In this document: in pieces, positions 18,643-28,411 of the stretch | Position numbering within the stretch: the stretch's first letter is position 1 | Layout of the letters: each line of letters starts with the position of its first letter | Origin: Campylobacter geochelonis | GTDB taxonomy: Bacteria > Campylobacterota > Campylobacteria > Campylobacterales > Campylobacteraceae | Direction: 5' to 3' | DNA length: 64,000 nt | Assembly (NCBI RefSeq): GCF_013201685.1 | Contig: NZ_CP053844.1 | Span: 248,001-312,000, forward strand | The notes under the pieces: model-generated | Told to the model about the DNA's origin: nothing | Seen by the model: only the letters and a program-made list of their open reading frames with translations | The model's database searches: none | Program-made: the position numbers and the translations under genes

Positions 18643-21600
18643 TGCCAAAAAGAACTGATATAAAGACTATTTTGTTGATCGGTAGCGGTCCGATTATTAT
18701 AGGACAAGCTTGTGAGTTTGACTACAGTGGGACTCAAGCTGCTAAGACGCTTAAAGAGCTTGGATATAGAGTTGTTTTGATTAACTCAAACCCAGCTACA
18801 ATCATGACCGATCCAGACTTTGCCGATGCAACTTATGTAGAGCCAATAACTAAAGAAAGCATTTTAAAAATCATTAAAAAAGAGAAAATAGATGCGATTT
18901 TACCTACGATGGGCGGGCAAGTTGCGCTTAATGTCGCGATGGAAATTTATGAAAGTGGCGAGGCGCAAGATGTTTTGTTTATCGGAGCAAAGCCAGAAGC
19001 GATAAAAAAAGGCGAAGATAGGGTTGCTTTTAAAGAGGCGATGTTAAAGATAGGCATGGGGCTTCCAAAGTCGCATTATGCTTATAATATGGATGAGGCT
19101 ATGCTAGCAGCTAGTGATATCGGTTTTCCTATTATCATAAGAGCAAGCTATACTTTAGGTGGTGCTGGAAGTGGCGTGGCGTATAATATCGATGAGTTTA
19201 AAGAGCTAGCACAAAACGGACTTGACATTAGTCCGATTCATGAAATTCTAATCGAAGAGAGTCTTCTTGGCTGGAAAGAATACGAAATGGAAGTTATCAG
19301 AGATCAAGAAGATAACTGCATTATCGTTTGTTCTATCGAAAACCTTGATCCTATGGGCGTTCACACAGGAGATAGTGTTACGGTAGCTCCTGCACTAACG
19401 CTAACAGATAAAGAGTATCAGCATATGCGAGATGCGAGTTTTAAAATTTTGCGTGAAATTGGCGTTGATACGGGCGGAAGCAATGTTCAGTTTGCTATAA
19501 ATCCAAAAGATGGCAGAATGATAGTTATCGAGATGAATCCGCGCGTTTCAAGAAGCTCAGCATTAGCAAGCAAGGCAACAGGATATCCTATAGCTAAAGT
19601 TGCAACCATGCTAGCAGTTGGTTTTAGCTTAGATGAGATTAAAAACGACATTACTGGTACGACTGCGAGTTTTGAGCCGGTGATTGATTATATAGTAACA
19701 AAAATTCCACGCTTTACCTTTGAGAAATTTCCTGGTTCAAACCCATATCTTGGCACGGCGATGAAGAGCGTTGGCGAAGTTATGGCGATAGGTAAGACAT
19801 TTAAAGAAAGCATTCAAAAAGCACTTTGCTCGATGGAGAAGAATTTATATGGATTTAACCATTTAAAACTTAAACAAGATGATTTGATTTTTGGACTTAG
19901 AAACGCTCATGAAAACAGGCTTTTATATCTAGCACAAGCTTTTAGAGATGGGCTAAGTTTAGAAGAAATTCATGAATTTACTAAAGTTGATCCTTGGTTT
20001 TTAAACGAGATTAAAGAGATAGTTGAGTTTGAAGATAGGGTTGATATGGATATCATAAATGACGCAAATTTATTACGAGTTGCCAAAACTATGGGCTTTT
20101 CAGATAAGATGATAGCCTATCTTATAAACGAAAAAGATAACTTAGAACTAACACAAAATGATATCTTTTTTGCAAGAGCAAAACAGGGTATAAATTTAGA
20201 ATACGATGAGGTTGATACTTGCGCTGGCGAGTTTAAGGCAAGTACAAGCTATCTTTACTCAAGCACAAATATCACTCCAAATTTACCTTTAAAACCAACC
20301 AAAAATGGCAAAAAAGTTCTCATCATCGGCGGTGGTCCAAACCGCATAGGGCAGGGTATTGAGTTTGATTATTGTTGTGTTCATGCAAGTTATGCGCTAA
20401 AAGACATGGGTGTTACGACAATTATGTATAACTGCAACCCAGAAACAGTTTCAACTGATTATGATACAAGCGACATTTTATACTTTGAGCCGATTGATTT
20501 TGAGCATGTTAGAAGTGTGATTGAAAGAGAAAAGCCAGATGGTGTGATAGTGCATTTTGGTGGACAAACTCCACTTAAATTTGCAAAAAGATTAAATATC
20601 ATCGGAGCTAAAATCATCGGCACAAGCGCAAGAGTTATCGATGTGGCTGAAGATAGAAAGAAATTTAGCGAGTTTATAACAAAAATCGGCGTAAAACAGC
20701 CGCACAACGATACTGCGATTAGTCAAGAAGAGGCTATTGAAAAAGCAGCTCACATCGGCTATCCTGTGCTTGTAAGACCAAGTTATGTTCTTGGAGGTCG
20801 CGCTATGCGCCGTGTTCATAGCGAAAGCGAACTAAAACATTATATGAATGAAGCAGTAAGCGTAAGCTATCACTCGCCGGTTCTTTTGGATAAATTTTTA
20901 ATAGATGCGACTGAACTTGATGTGGATGCGATTTGTGATGGAAAAGATGTCTATATAGGTGCTATTATGGAGCATATCGAAGAGGCTGGAATCCACAGTG
21001 GTGATAGCGCAAGTATTTTACCACCGATGAGTTTAAGTCCACAAATGATTGATTTGGTAAATAAACAAACAAAAGAAATAGCTCTAAATTTAGGCGTTGT
21101 TGGACTGATGAATATACAGTTTGCAATTTATCAAAATGAACTTTATATGATAGAGGTAAATCCACGAGCTAGTAGAACCGTGCCATTTGTCAGCAAAGCA
21201 ACTGGAATCCCTATGGCAAAGGTTGCAACGCGTGTTATGTGGCAAGGAAATTTGCGTGAGGCGTTAAAATTCTATGATGATTTTGGCGTTGTATTTGAAG
21301 AAAAAGGTATCTTAAAACCACGCGTGACAAACCATATCTGCGTTAAAGAGAGCGTGTTTCCATTTAACAAACTAACCGGAGCGGATTTAATCTTAGGTCC
21401 AGAGATGAAAAGCACGGGCGAAGTTATGGGGATAAGTGATAATTTTGCAAAGAGCTTTGCTAAGTCTCAAATCGCAGCAAACAACGTCCTTCCAAGTGGT
21501 GGAAATGTCTTTATATCGCTAGCTCAACACGATAAAGAAAGAGCGGTTGAACTAGCAAACGGACTTATAAAAATCGGCTTTAAAATCATAGCTACAAGTG

Positions 21601-21899
21601 GAACTCACAAACTTTTACAAGAAAAAGGAGTTGAAAGTGAGTTTGTTTATAAAATCAGCGAAGGTCGTCCAAACATCGAAGATAAGCTTAAAAACGGCGA
21701 TATCGCGCTGGTGATAAATACAAGCGATAGTAAGTCAAGCACGAGTGACGCAGCTAAAATCCGCCAATCTGTGCTTCGCTTCAAGCTTCCATACTTTACA
21801 ACGATGAAAGCAGCAATCGCGGCTATGCACTCAGTTTCGAGTATGCAAGATGGCTCGGCGCTTGAGGTCAAAAGCTTGCAAGAGTATTTGAAAAAATAA
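18642..21899 (+). CDS. carB: Carbamoyl-phosphate synthase large subunit
   Basis: Makes carbamoyl phosphate for arginine and pyrimidine synthesis, from bicarbonate, ATP and ammonia supplied by CarA. The 1085-residue full-length protein has two tandem ATP-grasp halves, each preceded by its nucleotide-binding pre-domain ([20 protein letters not shown] near the N-terminus and [19 protein letters not shown] near residue 560). An MGS-like allosteric domain closes it (about 940-1085, [16 protein letters not shown]). carA is not in the window. It is the last gene of the mreB-mreC-carB run and is followed by a strong terminator. Confidence 0.98.
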   Translation: MPKRTDIKTILLIGSGPIIIGQACEFDYSGTQAAKTLKELGYRVVLINSNPATIMTDPDFADATYVEPITKESILKIIKKEKIDAILPTMGGQVALNVAMEIYESGEAQDVLFIGAKPEAIKKGEDRVAFKEAMLKIGMGLPKSHYAYNMDEAMLAASDIGFPIIIRASYTLGGAGSGVAYNIDEFKELAQNGLDISPIHEILIEESLLGWKEYEMEVIRDQEDNCIIVCSIENLDPMGVHTGDSVTVAPALTLTDKEYQHMRDASFKILREIGVDTGGSNVQFAINPKDGRMIVIEMNPRVSRSSALASKATGYPIAKVATMLAVGFSLDEIKNDITGTTASFEPVIDYIVTKIPRFTFEKFPGSNPYLGTAMKSVGEVMAIGKTFKESIQKALCSMEKNLYGFNHLKLKQDDLIFGLRNAHENRLLYLAQAFRDGLSLEEIHEFTKVDPWFLNEIKEIVEFEDRVDMDIINDANLLRVAKTMGFSDKMIAYLINEKDNLELTQNDIFFARAKQGINLEYDEVDTCAGEFKASTSYLYSSTNITPNLPLKPTKNGKKVLIIGGGPNRIGQGIEFDYCCVHASYALKDMGVTTIMYNCNPETVSTDYDTSDILYFEPIDFEHVRSVIEREKPDGVIVHFGGQTPLKFAKRLNIIGAKIIGTSARVIDVAEDRKKFSEFITKIGVKQPHNDTAISQEEAIEKAAHIGYPVLVRPSYVLGGRAMRRVHSESELKHYMNEAVSVSYHSPVLLDKFLIDATELDVDAICDGKDVYIGAIMEHIEEAGIHSGDSASILPPMSLSPQMIDLVNKQTKEIALNLGVVGLMNIQFAIYQNELYMIEVNPRASRTVPFVSKATGIPMAKVATRVMWQGNLREALKFYDDFGVVFEEKGILKPRVTNHICVKESVFPFNKLTGADLILGPEMKSTGEVMGISDNFAKSFAKSQIAANNVLPSGGNVFISLAQHDKERAVELANGLIKIGFKIIATSGTHKLLQEKGVESEFVYKISEGRPNIEDKLKNGDIALVINTSDSKSSTSDAAKIRQSVLRFKLPYFTTMKAAIAAMHSVSSMQDGSALEVKSLQEYLKK

Positions 21900-21907
21900 A
21901 ATAAATA

Positions 21908-21948
21908 GCTAAATTTAAGGCAAGGCTTCCTTAAATTTAGCCTTTTTG
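21908..21948 (+). terminator. Intrinsic terminator after carB
   Basis: A perfect 13-bp stem gctaaatttaagg / ccttaaatttagc with an 8-nt loop, directly followed by CTTTTTG. It starts 9 nt after the carB stop. Confidence 0.9.
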
Positions 21949-22012
21949 TTTATAAAATAACTAAATTTAAGCTATTTATGCAAATGGTTTATTTGGCTTT
22001 AAATTCCTACTC

Positions 22013-22046
22013 AAGCTTAAGTCAACAAACTTGCTAACTTAAGCTT
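22013..22046 (-). terminator. Inverted repeat, possible terminator of the solute-binding protein gene
   Basis: A perfect 10-bp inverted repeat aagcttaagt / acttaagctt with a 14-nt loop, about 50 nt downstream of the minus-strand stop at 22094. The T tract on the minus strand is poor, so the function is uncertain. Confidence 0.4.
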
Positions 22047-22093
22047 TAAAAATATTTTAATATCTAAAATTTATAAACCAAACCAGTTTAAAT

Positions 22094-22930
22094 TTATAAA
22101 TTTTCTAACTGCATATCATATAAAATTTTATAAAAATCTTCTAATAAAAAGTATTGTTTAGCCACGTTTCCTTTGTAAAATGGCACAAAGGTGTGATTAA
22201 ATGCATTTGTAAAAAATTTATCGTTGCTTAGTTTGTAAATCGCGTCATTAACCATTTCTAGCAAATCTTCATTTCCTTTTGATACTGCCATGCCTATGTA
22301 GTCTGTCTCGCCTAAGTTTTTTAACACAACTTCAACGCTATCATTTATCACCGGATAAGCCAGCACGATAAGTGAATCGGTTGAGAAAGCATCGCCTTTA
22401 TCTTCTATGAGCATATTATAGCAAGTAAGGGCACCCACGCAAGGTATGGTTTTAAATCCTTTTTGTTTAAAATAATATTCCGCTGGCGAGTTTGCTTCTA
22501 CTATTATGGTTGAGCCTTCTTCTTGCAATTCTCTAAGTTTAGTTATATGCTTTTCTTTTTTGGTTAGTATTCCCAAGTTCACTCTAAAATAAGGTATTGA
22601 AAAATCAACGAGTTTTTTTCTATCTTCTGTTTCGGTCATAGAAGCGATAACAAGGTCGATTTTGTCATTTTCTAAAAACTCGATACGCTGTGCCAAAGTT
22701 ACTCCAACTAGTTCAAATTTAACATCTTCTTTTGGAAATATTGCCTTTGTCATAGCCTTTGCTAAATCTATCTCAAAGCCCTCAAATTCGCCATTTGTAT
22801 TTTGCAATGAAAAAGGAGGTTGTTTATTATGAACTCCAATTCTGATAACGCCAGAATGCTTAATCTCATCAAGAGTTCGCCCAAATAAAAATGTAGATAA
22901 CAAAAGAGCAATCACTAAAATATATCTCAT
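22094..22930 (-). CDS. Periplasmic amino-acid-type solute-binding protein (family 3)
   Basis: An exported binding protein of about 278 residues. I choose the ATG at 22930 (MRYILVIALLLSTFLFG), because a GGAGA ribosome site lies correctly upstream. The ATG four codons earlier has none. After the Sec signal comes the family 3 fold: IRIGVHNKQPPFS, GEFEGFEIDLAKAM, LVIASMTETEDRKKLVDFSIPYF and a GMAVSKGNEDL lobe. No ABC permease or ATPase is adjacent. The neighbours are a response regulator and a sensor kinase on the same strand, about 165 bp upstream. It may therefore act as a sensory ligand-binding partner and not as a transporter component. Confidence 0.88.
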   Translation of the reverse strand: MRYILVIALLLSTFLFGRTLDEIKHSGVIRIGVHNKQPPFSLQNTNGEFEGFEIDLAKAMTKAIFPKEDVKFELVGVTLAQRIEFLENDKIDLVIASMTETEDRKKLVDFSIPYFRVNLGILTKKEKHITKLRELQEEGSTIIVEANSPAEYYFKQKGFKTIPCVGALTCYNMLIEDKGDAFSTDSLIVLAYPVINDSVEVVLKNLGETDYIGMAVSKGNEDLLEMVNDAIYKLSNDKFFTNAFNHTFVPFYKGNVAKQYFLLEDFYKILYDMQLENL

Positions 22931-23095
22931 ATATTTCTCCATATAATTTTTTAAAAAAATAATTATATCTATATCGAAAATAAAAAGTCAATATATTATG
23001 CTAATACTTTATAAATTATTCAATAAATATAAAAATACAAATAAATTTAAACTCTTATAGCCAAAACCAAGCATAAATTTTTAAATTTACCTTGA

Positions 23096-23731
23096 CTAAA
23101 TTTGAATTTTATACCCAAAATTTTTTGTTTCGATGATGTTTTTTGGTAGTTTTTGGCGAAGTCTTTTAACTAGCGATCTTAGGCTCATCACAGATGAACT
23201 CTCGCCTTCCCAAACATACTCTAAAATCATCTCTATGCTGATAGTTTGTGTTTGGTTTTTTAAGAGCAAAAGCAAGAAAAGCCGCTCCTTTCTTGTAAGC
23301 TCTATCTCTGCTTTTTGATAAAACAGTGCCTCTTTTTTCATATCGAAGTAAAACTCCTCGCCAAAATTTATCACCTTATCTTTTTTGCAAAGCAAGTTGA
23401 TTTTAGCTTCAAGTTCATAGATGTAAAATGGCTTTTTCAAAAAATCGTTGCAACCGTTTTGATAGGCTTTTTGTATGATGGATAACTCTGTGTTTGAGCT
23501 GATGATGATAATGGGTATGTTTTTATCATAATCTCTTATTAAATTTAGTATACTAATCCCATCAAGCGATGGCACATTGATATCAAGCACAAAGCAGTCG
23601 TATCCGTTAGTAAGGTTTTGCAAGGCTAAATTTCCATCATCAAAAAGTTCTATCGCGTATCCTTTGCTTTCAAGCACCTCTTTTATGATGCTTGCTAAGC
23701 TTTGGTTGTCTTCAAGCAAAAGTATCTTCAT
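23096..23731 (-). CDS. OmpR-family response regulator
   Basis: A two-component transcription factor of 211 residues. The receiver domain occupies 1-118, with acidic LLEDN at 5-9, phospho-acceptor D50 in CFVLDINVPSLDG, and KKPF carrying the conserved Lys. The winged-helix DNA-binding domain runs from about 125 to 211 (ELTRKERLFLLLLLKN, LRSLVKRLRQKL). Its start overlaps the end of the sensor kinase gene by 20 bp, so kinase and regulator form one operon. The target genes are unknown, and the adjacent solute-binding protein is an obvious candidate. Confidence 0.92.
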   Translation of the reverse strand: MKILLLEDNQSLASIIKEVLESKGYAIELFDDGNLALQNLTNGYDCFVLDINVPSLDGISILNLIRDYDKNIPIIIISSNTELSIIQKAYQNGCNDFLKKPFYIYELEAKINLLCKKDKVINFGEEFYFDMKKEALFYQKAEIELTRKERLFLLLLLKNQTQTISIEMILEYVWEGESSSVMSLRSLVKRLRQKLPKNIIETKNFGYKIQI

Positions 23732-25880
23732 CGTTTAGCTCCGCGTGAGTTGGTTTTGGTAAAGTGATGATAAATTTAACGCCATTTTCTAGCGCATAAA
23801 CGTTTAGCTTGCCATCCATTTTATTTTCAACTATAAATTTAGCCATATAAAGCCCAATACCAAGCCCATCTTTTTTAGTAGTAAAATATGGCTGAAATAT
23901 CGAATTCGCACTGTCTTTACTTAACCCCACGCCATTATCTTCGATCTTTATTTTCACGCTTTCATCGATTTGATTTAGGCTGATTTTTATCTTGCCACTA
24001 CCTTTTTTATCGTTTTTTTCTACGATGGCATCTTTTGCGTTATTTATGATATTTAGTATGACTTGTTTAAATTCATTTGCGTATCCATAGATGTAAATAT
24101 CGCTATCTAAGATGTTTTTATACTCGACTTTTATAAAGTTATGTTCAAGCGATGGGTGTATGATAGACAGTATCTCTTTTATACCCAAATCGATATCAAA
24201 AAGAGTCGTTTTTGTAGATGGCTTGACGAAATTTCTAATTGCATCAACAGTTTCAGACATAAAAATTATCTGCTTCATTATCGTATCGAAAAACTGCTCC
24301 ATATCGCTTGAAGTTAGCTTTTTGCTTTGGTTGTAGTACTGCATCTTGTGTGCAACAGCCGAAAGCTCCACAAGTGGCGTTTTCCACTGATGAGCTAGCG
24401 ATGAGAGCATTTCGCCGATTTCGCTTAGCTTTGATTGTTGGATTAAAAACTGTTTGTTTAAGTCAATCTGTCTTTTTGCTGTTACATCTGTTATGATTAA
24501 AAAATTTGTTTTTTGGTTGCTGTATTCTAAGATGTTATTTTTAACATAGTAGTTTTTATCGTTGTATTCAAACTCGAAAAAATCCCTATCAAAGAGCTTT
24601 TGCATATCGATATGCTCATTTAGTTCGCCTATGATTTGATCTATTTTTTTGCCGATGATGAGATCTTTTTTCTTTGAGATAAAAAAGCAAAAAGCTTGAT
24701 TACACGTTATGATAAGCCCATCGTTTCTAATCCACAAAATCATATCTTTGATGTTGTTAAGCTGGGTTTTTATAAGCTTTTCTCGATCTGTGATTTTCTT
24801 TTGCATTTGTGATTTTTTAACGATATAAAAGATGATAAAAAGTAAAATCAAAAATATAAAAGGGGAGGCGATAAAGCTTCTATCGATAAAAACTCTGTTT
24901 TTCTCAAAAAAGCTTTTTGGGGCGTTTAGGATAGTTGCATTTTTTGGTAAATTTATATACTCAAGGTTGTATTTTTTAATCGCGTTATAGTCAAATTCCC
25001 ACTTTGCGTTTGCTAAAACAGGCGTTTTATAATCAACTTCTTGATTATTTAGATACTTTAACGCTAGCTTTCCAGCCTCACTTCCTTGCTCATAACCAGT
25101 TGATAAAAGCCCGCCAACAACGCCTTTTCCAAGGTGCGAATCAGTCAGTGAAAAGACTGGAAATTTAGAGCTGTTTATGAGGTTGTTTACTGTGTTATAT
25201 GAGATATAGTTCATCTTATCATCGACAAACAAAGAGCCAAACAAAATAGCGCTATTTTTTGGTAAATTTGCTATATCTTTTTCTAAAGTTTGCAAATTTC
25301 CATTTAAATTTAAAGATATATCGATGTTGTTTTGTTGCTCTATGGCTTTAAATTTATCATTTATAAGTCTTGAATCAAACGAATTATCGTTGATGATATA
25401 AAGGTGTTTTAAGTTTTTCACAGATGAGATGATAAACGCCACATTCGTATCTACTTGCTTGTTTTCCAAGACAATGGGAATTTTATCTTTTATCGTTTGG
25501 TTTAAATCAACTCCCAAAAAGTCCATATCAAGCCCAGTGAAAATCACTTTTGAACCAGCAAAAAGCTTATCTTTGTTTAGGTTGTAAAAATCAACCGCAA
25601 AGTTATCTGCGATGATGATGACATCGTATTTTCTGTCTTTAAATTTATATAAAAAAAGCTTAGAAATTTTTTCTTTATACTCTTTTGAATCATTTTTCTT
25701 GCTATCCATATATTCGGTTGTTAGCTCGATATTTTTATAACTTTTTAGCTCATTTTCAACACCCAAAGATATATCATCGCTCCATTTTAAGCCCTTGTTA
25801 TAAGACTGAAGAAGCAAGATTTCTTTACCTTGCGCAAACAAAAAAATCGGTAAAAAAAGAGCTAAAAATACAAATTTCAC
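23712..25880 (-). CDS. Sensor histidine kinase with N-terminal ABC-type periplasmic binding domain
   Basis: A 722-residue membrane kinase. A signal peptide (1-17) is followed by a periplasmic binding-protein-like domain (about 20-320, with LQSYNKGLKWSDDIS and the paired beta-alpha units of the ABC_sub_bind type). A transmembrane helix (about 338-355) and a PAS domain (about 370-470) follow. Then come a dimerisation/phosphoacceptor domain with H497 in SSLAHQWKTPL, and an ATPase domain with NIINNAKDAI, EDNGVGL and GIGLYMAK. The HQWKTPL H-box variant is typical of Campylobacterota. The ligand is unknown. A structured leader lies upstream at 25901-25977. Confidence 0.9.
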   Translation of the reverse strand: MKFVFLALFLPIFLFAQGKEILLLQSYNKGLKWSDDISLGVENELKSYKNIELTTEYMDSKKNDSKEYKEKISKLFLYKFKDRKYDVIIIADNFAVDFYNLNKDKLFAGSKVIFTGLDMDFLGVDLNQTIKDKIPIVLENKQVDTNVAFIISSVKNLKHLYIINDNSFDSRLINDKFKAIEQQNNIDISLNLNGNLQTLEKDIANLPKNSAILFGSLFVDDKMNYISYNTVNNLINSSKFPVFSLTDSHLGKGVVGGLLSTGYEQGSEAGKLALKYLNNQEVDYKTPVLANAKWEFDYNAIKKYNLEYINLPKNATILNAPKSFFEKNRVFIDRSFIASPFIFLILLFIIFYIVKKSQMQKKITDREKLIKTQLNNIKDMILWIRNDGLIITCNQAFCFFISKKKDLIIGKKIDQIIGELNEHIDMQKLFDRDFFEFEYNDKNYYVKNNILEYSNQKTNFLIITDVTAKRQIDLNKQFLIQQSKLSEIGEMLSSLAHQWKTPLVELSAVAHKMQYYNQSKKLTSSDMEQFFDTIMKQIIFMSETVDAIRNFVKPSTKTTLFDIDLGIKEILSIIHPSLEHNFIKVEYKNILDSDIYIYGYANEFKQVILNIINNAKDAIVEKNDKKGSGKIKISLNQIDESVKIKIEDNGVGLSKDSANSIFQPYFTTKKDGLGIGLYMAKFIVENKMDGKLNVYALENGVKFIITLPKPTHAELNDEDTFA

Positions 25881-25900
25881 AAATAACCTTTTTAAATTAA

Positions 25901-25977
25901 GAGGGTCTTTTCCTCTATGGGCGCACGAGATTGTAAAATCCTATGATTTTTTAAACTCATCACAAACTACAAGCGCC
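25901..25977 (-). ncRNA. Candidate structured 5' leader of the sensor kinase mRNA
   Basis: On the minus strand the region between the -10 box and the kinase ATG can fold. ggcgc (25920-25924) pairs with gcgcc (25973-25977), and ttgta (25931-25935) with tacaa (25968-25972). The 3' arms are contiguous and a 6-nt bulge lies on the other side. An atga/tcat helix (25943-25946 with 25957-25960) sits inside. A second small hairpin agagg/cctct follows towards the gene. It resembles a riboregulator layout but matches no class I know. By-eye pairing only. Confidence 0.35.
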
Positions 25978-25991
25978 AAAATAGACATAAA

Positions 25992-25997
25992 ATTATA
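25992..25997 (-). promoter_or_regulatory. -10 box for the sensor kinase operon
   Basis: TATAAT on the minus strand (attata on plus), about 112 nt upstream of the kinase start. This gives a leader of about 100 nt that contains the structured segment. Confidence 0.5.
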
Positions 25998-26159
25998 CCA
26001 TTTTCATCATTGTGCTTTTACTGTTTTTGGTTTAAAAATGTGTTTATTTTATGGTATTGCTGTGCGATTTATTTGTATGAGTTGGTAACTTTTGCTTTGT
26101 CAAATTTATCTAAACTCAACAAGCCAATAAATTTAAATTTTATATTTAACCAAGTAAGA

Positions 26160-26165
26160 TAAAAT
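26160..26165 (+). promoter_or_regulatory. Putative -10 box for the rhodanese/radical SAM operon
   Basis: gaTAAAAT lies 52 nt upstream of the rhodanese lipoprotein start. A small ccga/tcgg hairpin (about 26182-26192) sits in the leader. Nothing else is recognised in the 336-bp gap between the divergent kinase and rhodanese genes apart from the kinase leader on the other strand. Confidence 0.4.
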
Positions 26166-26216
26166 TACAGGTTAAATCAGAGCCGAGGTTCGGTTATAAA
26201 ATTTTAAGGCTTTTTT

Positions 26217-26915
26217 ATGTCAAATTTCAAAAAATTTATCACATTAGGTGCGGTTTTTGTCGCTTTAGTTTTTACTGCTTGTTCAGATACAAAAGTTACT
26301 CAAATAAAAGGTAGCGATTTAGCAGCCATTCAAAATGATAACAAAAAGAAAGAAAACTACCTTGTTATCGATGTTAGAAGCAAAAAAGAGTATGATGCTG
26401 GACATCTTAAACACGCTATAAATATCCCGCTTGAAGAGCTTAATGGCGAGCTTTTAGCTTTGCAAAATTTTAAAGATAAAAATGTCGTTCTTTACTGCAA
26501 CACTGGAAATAAAAGCGGCAAGGCTTTAAAAATTTTGCAAGAAAATGGCTTTAAAAAAGTCTATAACGGCGATGGCGTGAAACAGTTTGAGTATAACTTG
26601 ACAAGTTACAAAAACGTTTTAGGAAGTGATTTACAAAAAGCAAGCGATGACGCAAGTGCCGTTATAGTCGATGTTAGAGAGGCAAAAGACTTTGCAAAAG
26701 GGCATTTAAAAGGTGCGATTAATATCCCTGATGGAACGCCTATAGATGAAGCTGTGGCGATGCTTGAGCCGTATAAAAACAAAAAGATAATCGCACATTG
26801 TTATAGTGGAAACAGAAGCGCAAAACTAGCAAATGAGCTTAGTAAACGCGGTTTTAGCGATGTTTCAAACTCGCTTGATGGAACAAAAGAGTATGAGTTT
26901 AACTTAGTTAAATGA
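26217..26915 (+). CDS. Double-rhodanese lipoprotein
   Basis: A periplasmic, probably lipid-anchored sulfurtransferase-like protein of 232 residues. The signal peptide has a lipobox with lipidated C22 (LVFTAC). It contains two rhodanese domains: residues 30-130 with active-site loop C94-NTGNKS, and 138-232 with C195-YSGNRS. Both catalytic cysteines are kept, so both could carry persulfide. It opens the plus-strand operon whose next gene overlaps its stop (ATGA). This places sulfur (or selenium) trafficking beside a radical SAM enzyme. The substrate is unknown. Confidence 0.88.
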   Translation: MSNFKKFITLGAVFVALVFTACSDTKVTQIKGSDLAAIQNDNKKKENYLVIDVRSKKEYDAGHLKHAINIPLEELNGELLALQNFKDKNVVLYCNTGNKSGKALKILQENGFKKVYNGDGVKQFEYNLTSYKNVLGSDLQKASDDASAVIVDVREAKDFAKGHLKGAINIPDGTPIDEAVAMLEPYKNKKIIAHCYSGNRSAKLANELSKRGFSDVSNSLDGTKEYEFNLVK

Positions 26916-28411
26916 GAGCAATTATATTTTTTACTAAAGTTCCAGTTCTTAGGCGGTGCAAAACCCGCCTTTTAGACTTTTTAAGCCCAGATGAGGCTTT
27001 AAATTTACAAAAAAAACTTATAAAAGAAAACTTTTCTGTTTTGCAAAGTTTGAAATTTAAAATTTTTATCTTTCATAGCGATGACGGAGATGTTCAAATT
27101 TTAAAAGATTTAACATCGCAAAATGTGAGGTTTTTCGCGCAACAAGGCGTTGGTTTAGGCGAAAAAATGAGTAAAGCTTTTAAGGAAATTTTTGCTTTAG
27201 GATATGATAAAGTTTTGTTAATGGGTAGCGATATAGTCGGACTTAAAAAGGAATTTTTAGAAAATGCTTTTTTAAATTTAGACACGCAAGATTTGGTTTT
27301 AGCGCCAAGCGATGATGGCGGATACTCGCTAATCGGGCTTAAAAAGCCATGTGATGAGCTTTTTAAAATAGAATTTAGCAAAGATAATGTGTGTGAAAAT
27401 ACAGTGAAAACTGCTTTAAATTTAGGCTTAAAGTGCGAAGTGCTGCCTAGACTTCAAGATATCGATACAAAAGAGGATATCTTTAAATTTATCGTAAAAA
27501 GCGATGTGAAACTTTTAGCAAGTGGCGAATACAACGCAAACTATATATATGAAAAAGATGGCGTAAAAAGGCTGTTTCGTGTTAAATTTGGCTCACAAAT
27601 TGAAGTAGAAAATCCAACGCTTTATGAATACAACGCGCTGTTGGCTTTGCAAAATTGCGGCGTTGTGCCGAAGGTTTTTAAGTATTATGAAAAAAGCGAG
27701 TTTTTGCCTTATGGTGCGTTTGAAATGGAGTTTTTAGAAGGAAGAGCGCTTGATTATAAAAAAGATTTATTAATAGCTTCTAAGTTACTTGCCAAAGTGC
27801 ATAATGCAAAAACCCAGTCAAATAGCTCGTTTTTGCAGATACAAAAGCCATTTTTAGCGATGTATGAAGAGTGTGAAAAGATGGCAAAAGCCTATTTTGA
27901 GTATGAAAAAGCAGATAAAAAGATATTAGAAAATCTTATTTATTTTTTTGAAAAAGTGCAGAATTTAGGTCTTAATGATGAGGTAGAAAATAGCTGTATT
28001 ATAAACACAGAGCTTAATAATACAAATTTTATAATCAACCAAAACTCATATATCATCGACTGGGAAAAGCCAGTAGTTGGCGAATGTGAGCAGGATTTAG
28101 CCCATTTTTTAGCTCCAACGACAACGTTTTTTAGAACTGATACGATTTTGCAAAACGATGAAATTTTAAGCTTTTTAAAAGAGTATGAAAAGGTGCGTAA
28201 ATTTGATATTTATAAGTTTAGTAAATATTTCAAATTTAGCATTTTGCGTGGGCTTAGCTGGTGCGCGATGGCAAAGGTCGAGTATGAAAATCAAAGAAAT
28301 ATCGGCAATGTCAAAGAAAAAATCGATAGTTATTTTAAAGATGATTTTATCTTGCATTTAAAATCAATCTTTGAAAATAATTGCTCGCAAACTCCAAATT
28401 TAGGCATTTAA
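26912..28411 (+). CDS. TIGR04282-type nucleotidyl/glycosyltransferase fused to APH-like kinase
   Basis: A 499-residue fusion. Residues 1-190 are a GT-A-like domain (IIFFTKVPVLRRCKTRL, GLGEKMSKAF, VLLMGSDIVGL, LAPSDDGGYSLIGL). This is the 'transferase 1, rSAM/selenodomain-associated' (CofC-like) family. Residues about 195-499 resemble aminoglycoside/choline phosphotransferases (LYEYNALLALQNCGVVPKVF, AFEMEFLEGRAL, YIIDWEKPVVGE). The usual catalytic HxDxxxxN loop reads NTELNNTN, with His and Asp replaced by Asn and Glu, while the second metal Asp (IDWE) is kept. Such a protein could make an activated sugar phosphate. The substrate is unknown. Confidence 0.85.
   Translation: MRAIIFFTKVPVLRRCKTRLLDFLSPDEALNLQKKLIKENFSVLQSLKFKIFIFHSDDGDVQILKDLTSQNVRFFAQQGVGLGEKMSKAFKEIFALGYDKVLLMGSDIVGLKKEFLENAFLNLDTQDLVLAPSDDGGYSLIGLKKPCDELFKIEFSKDNVCENTVKTALNLGLKCEVLPRLQDIDTKEDIFKFIVKSDVKLLASGEYNANYIYEKDGVKRLFRVKFGSQIEVENPTLYEYNALLALQNCGVVPKVFKYYEKSEFLPYGAFEMEFLEGRALDYKKDLLIASKLLAKVHNAKTQSNSSFLQIQKPFLAMYEECEKMAKAYFEYEKADKKILENLIYFFEKVQNLGLNDEVENSCIINTELNNTNFIINQNSYIIDWEKPVVGECEQDLAHFLAPTTTFFRTDTILQNDEILSFLKEYEKVRKFDIYKFSKYFKFSILRGLSWCAMAKVEYENQRNIGNVKEKIDSYFKDDFILHLKSIFENNCSQTPNLGI

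Noticed and set aside
26178-26196. Possible tRNA T-arm-like sequence gaggttcggtt
   Set aside because: No acceptor, anticodon or D-arm can be built around it. It is a short hairpin in the rhodanese leader.
28381-28410. TTG start for the TIGR04283-type glycosyltransferase
   Set aside because: It adds ten residues within the upstream gene. The ATG at 28411 is at the stop overlap and begins exactly at the GT2 fold.
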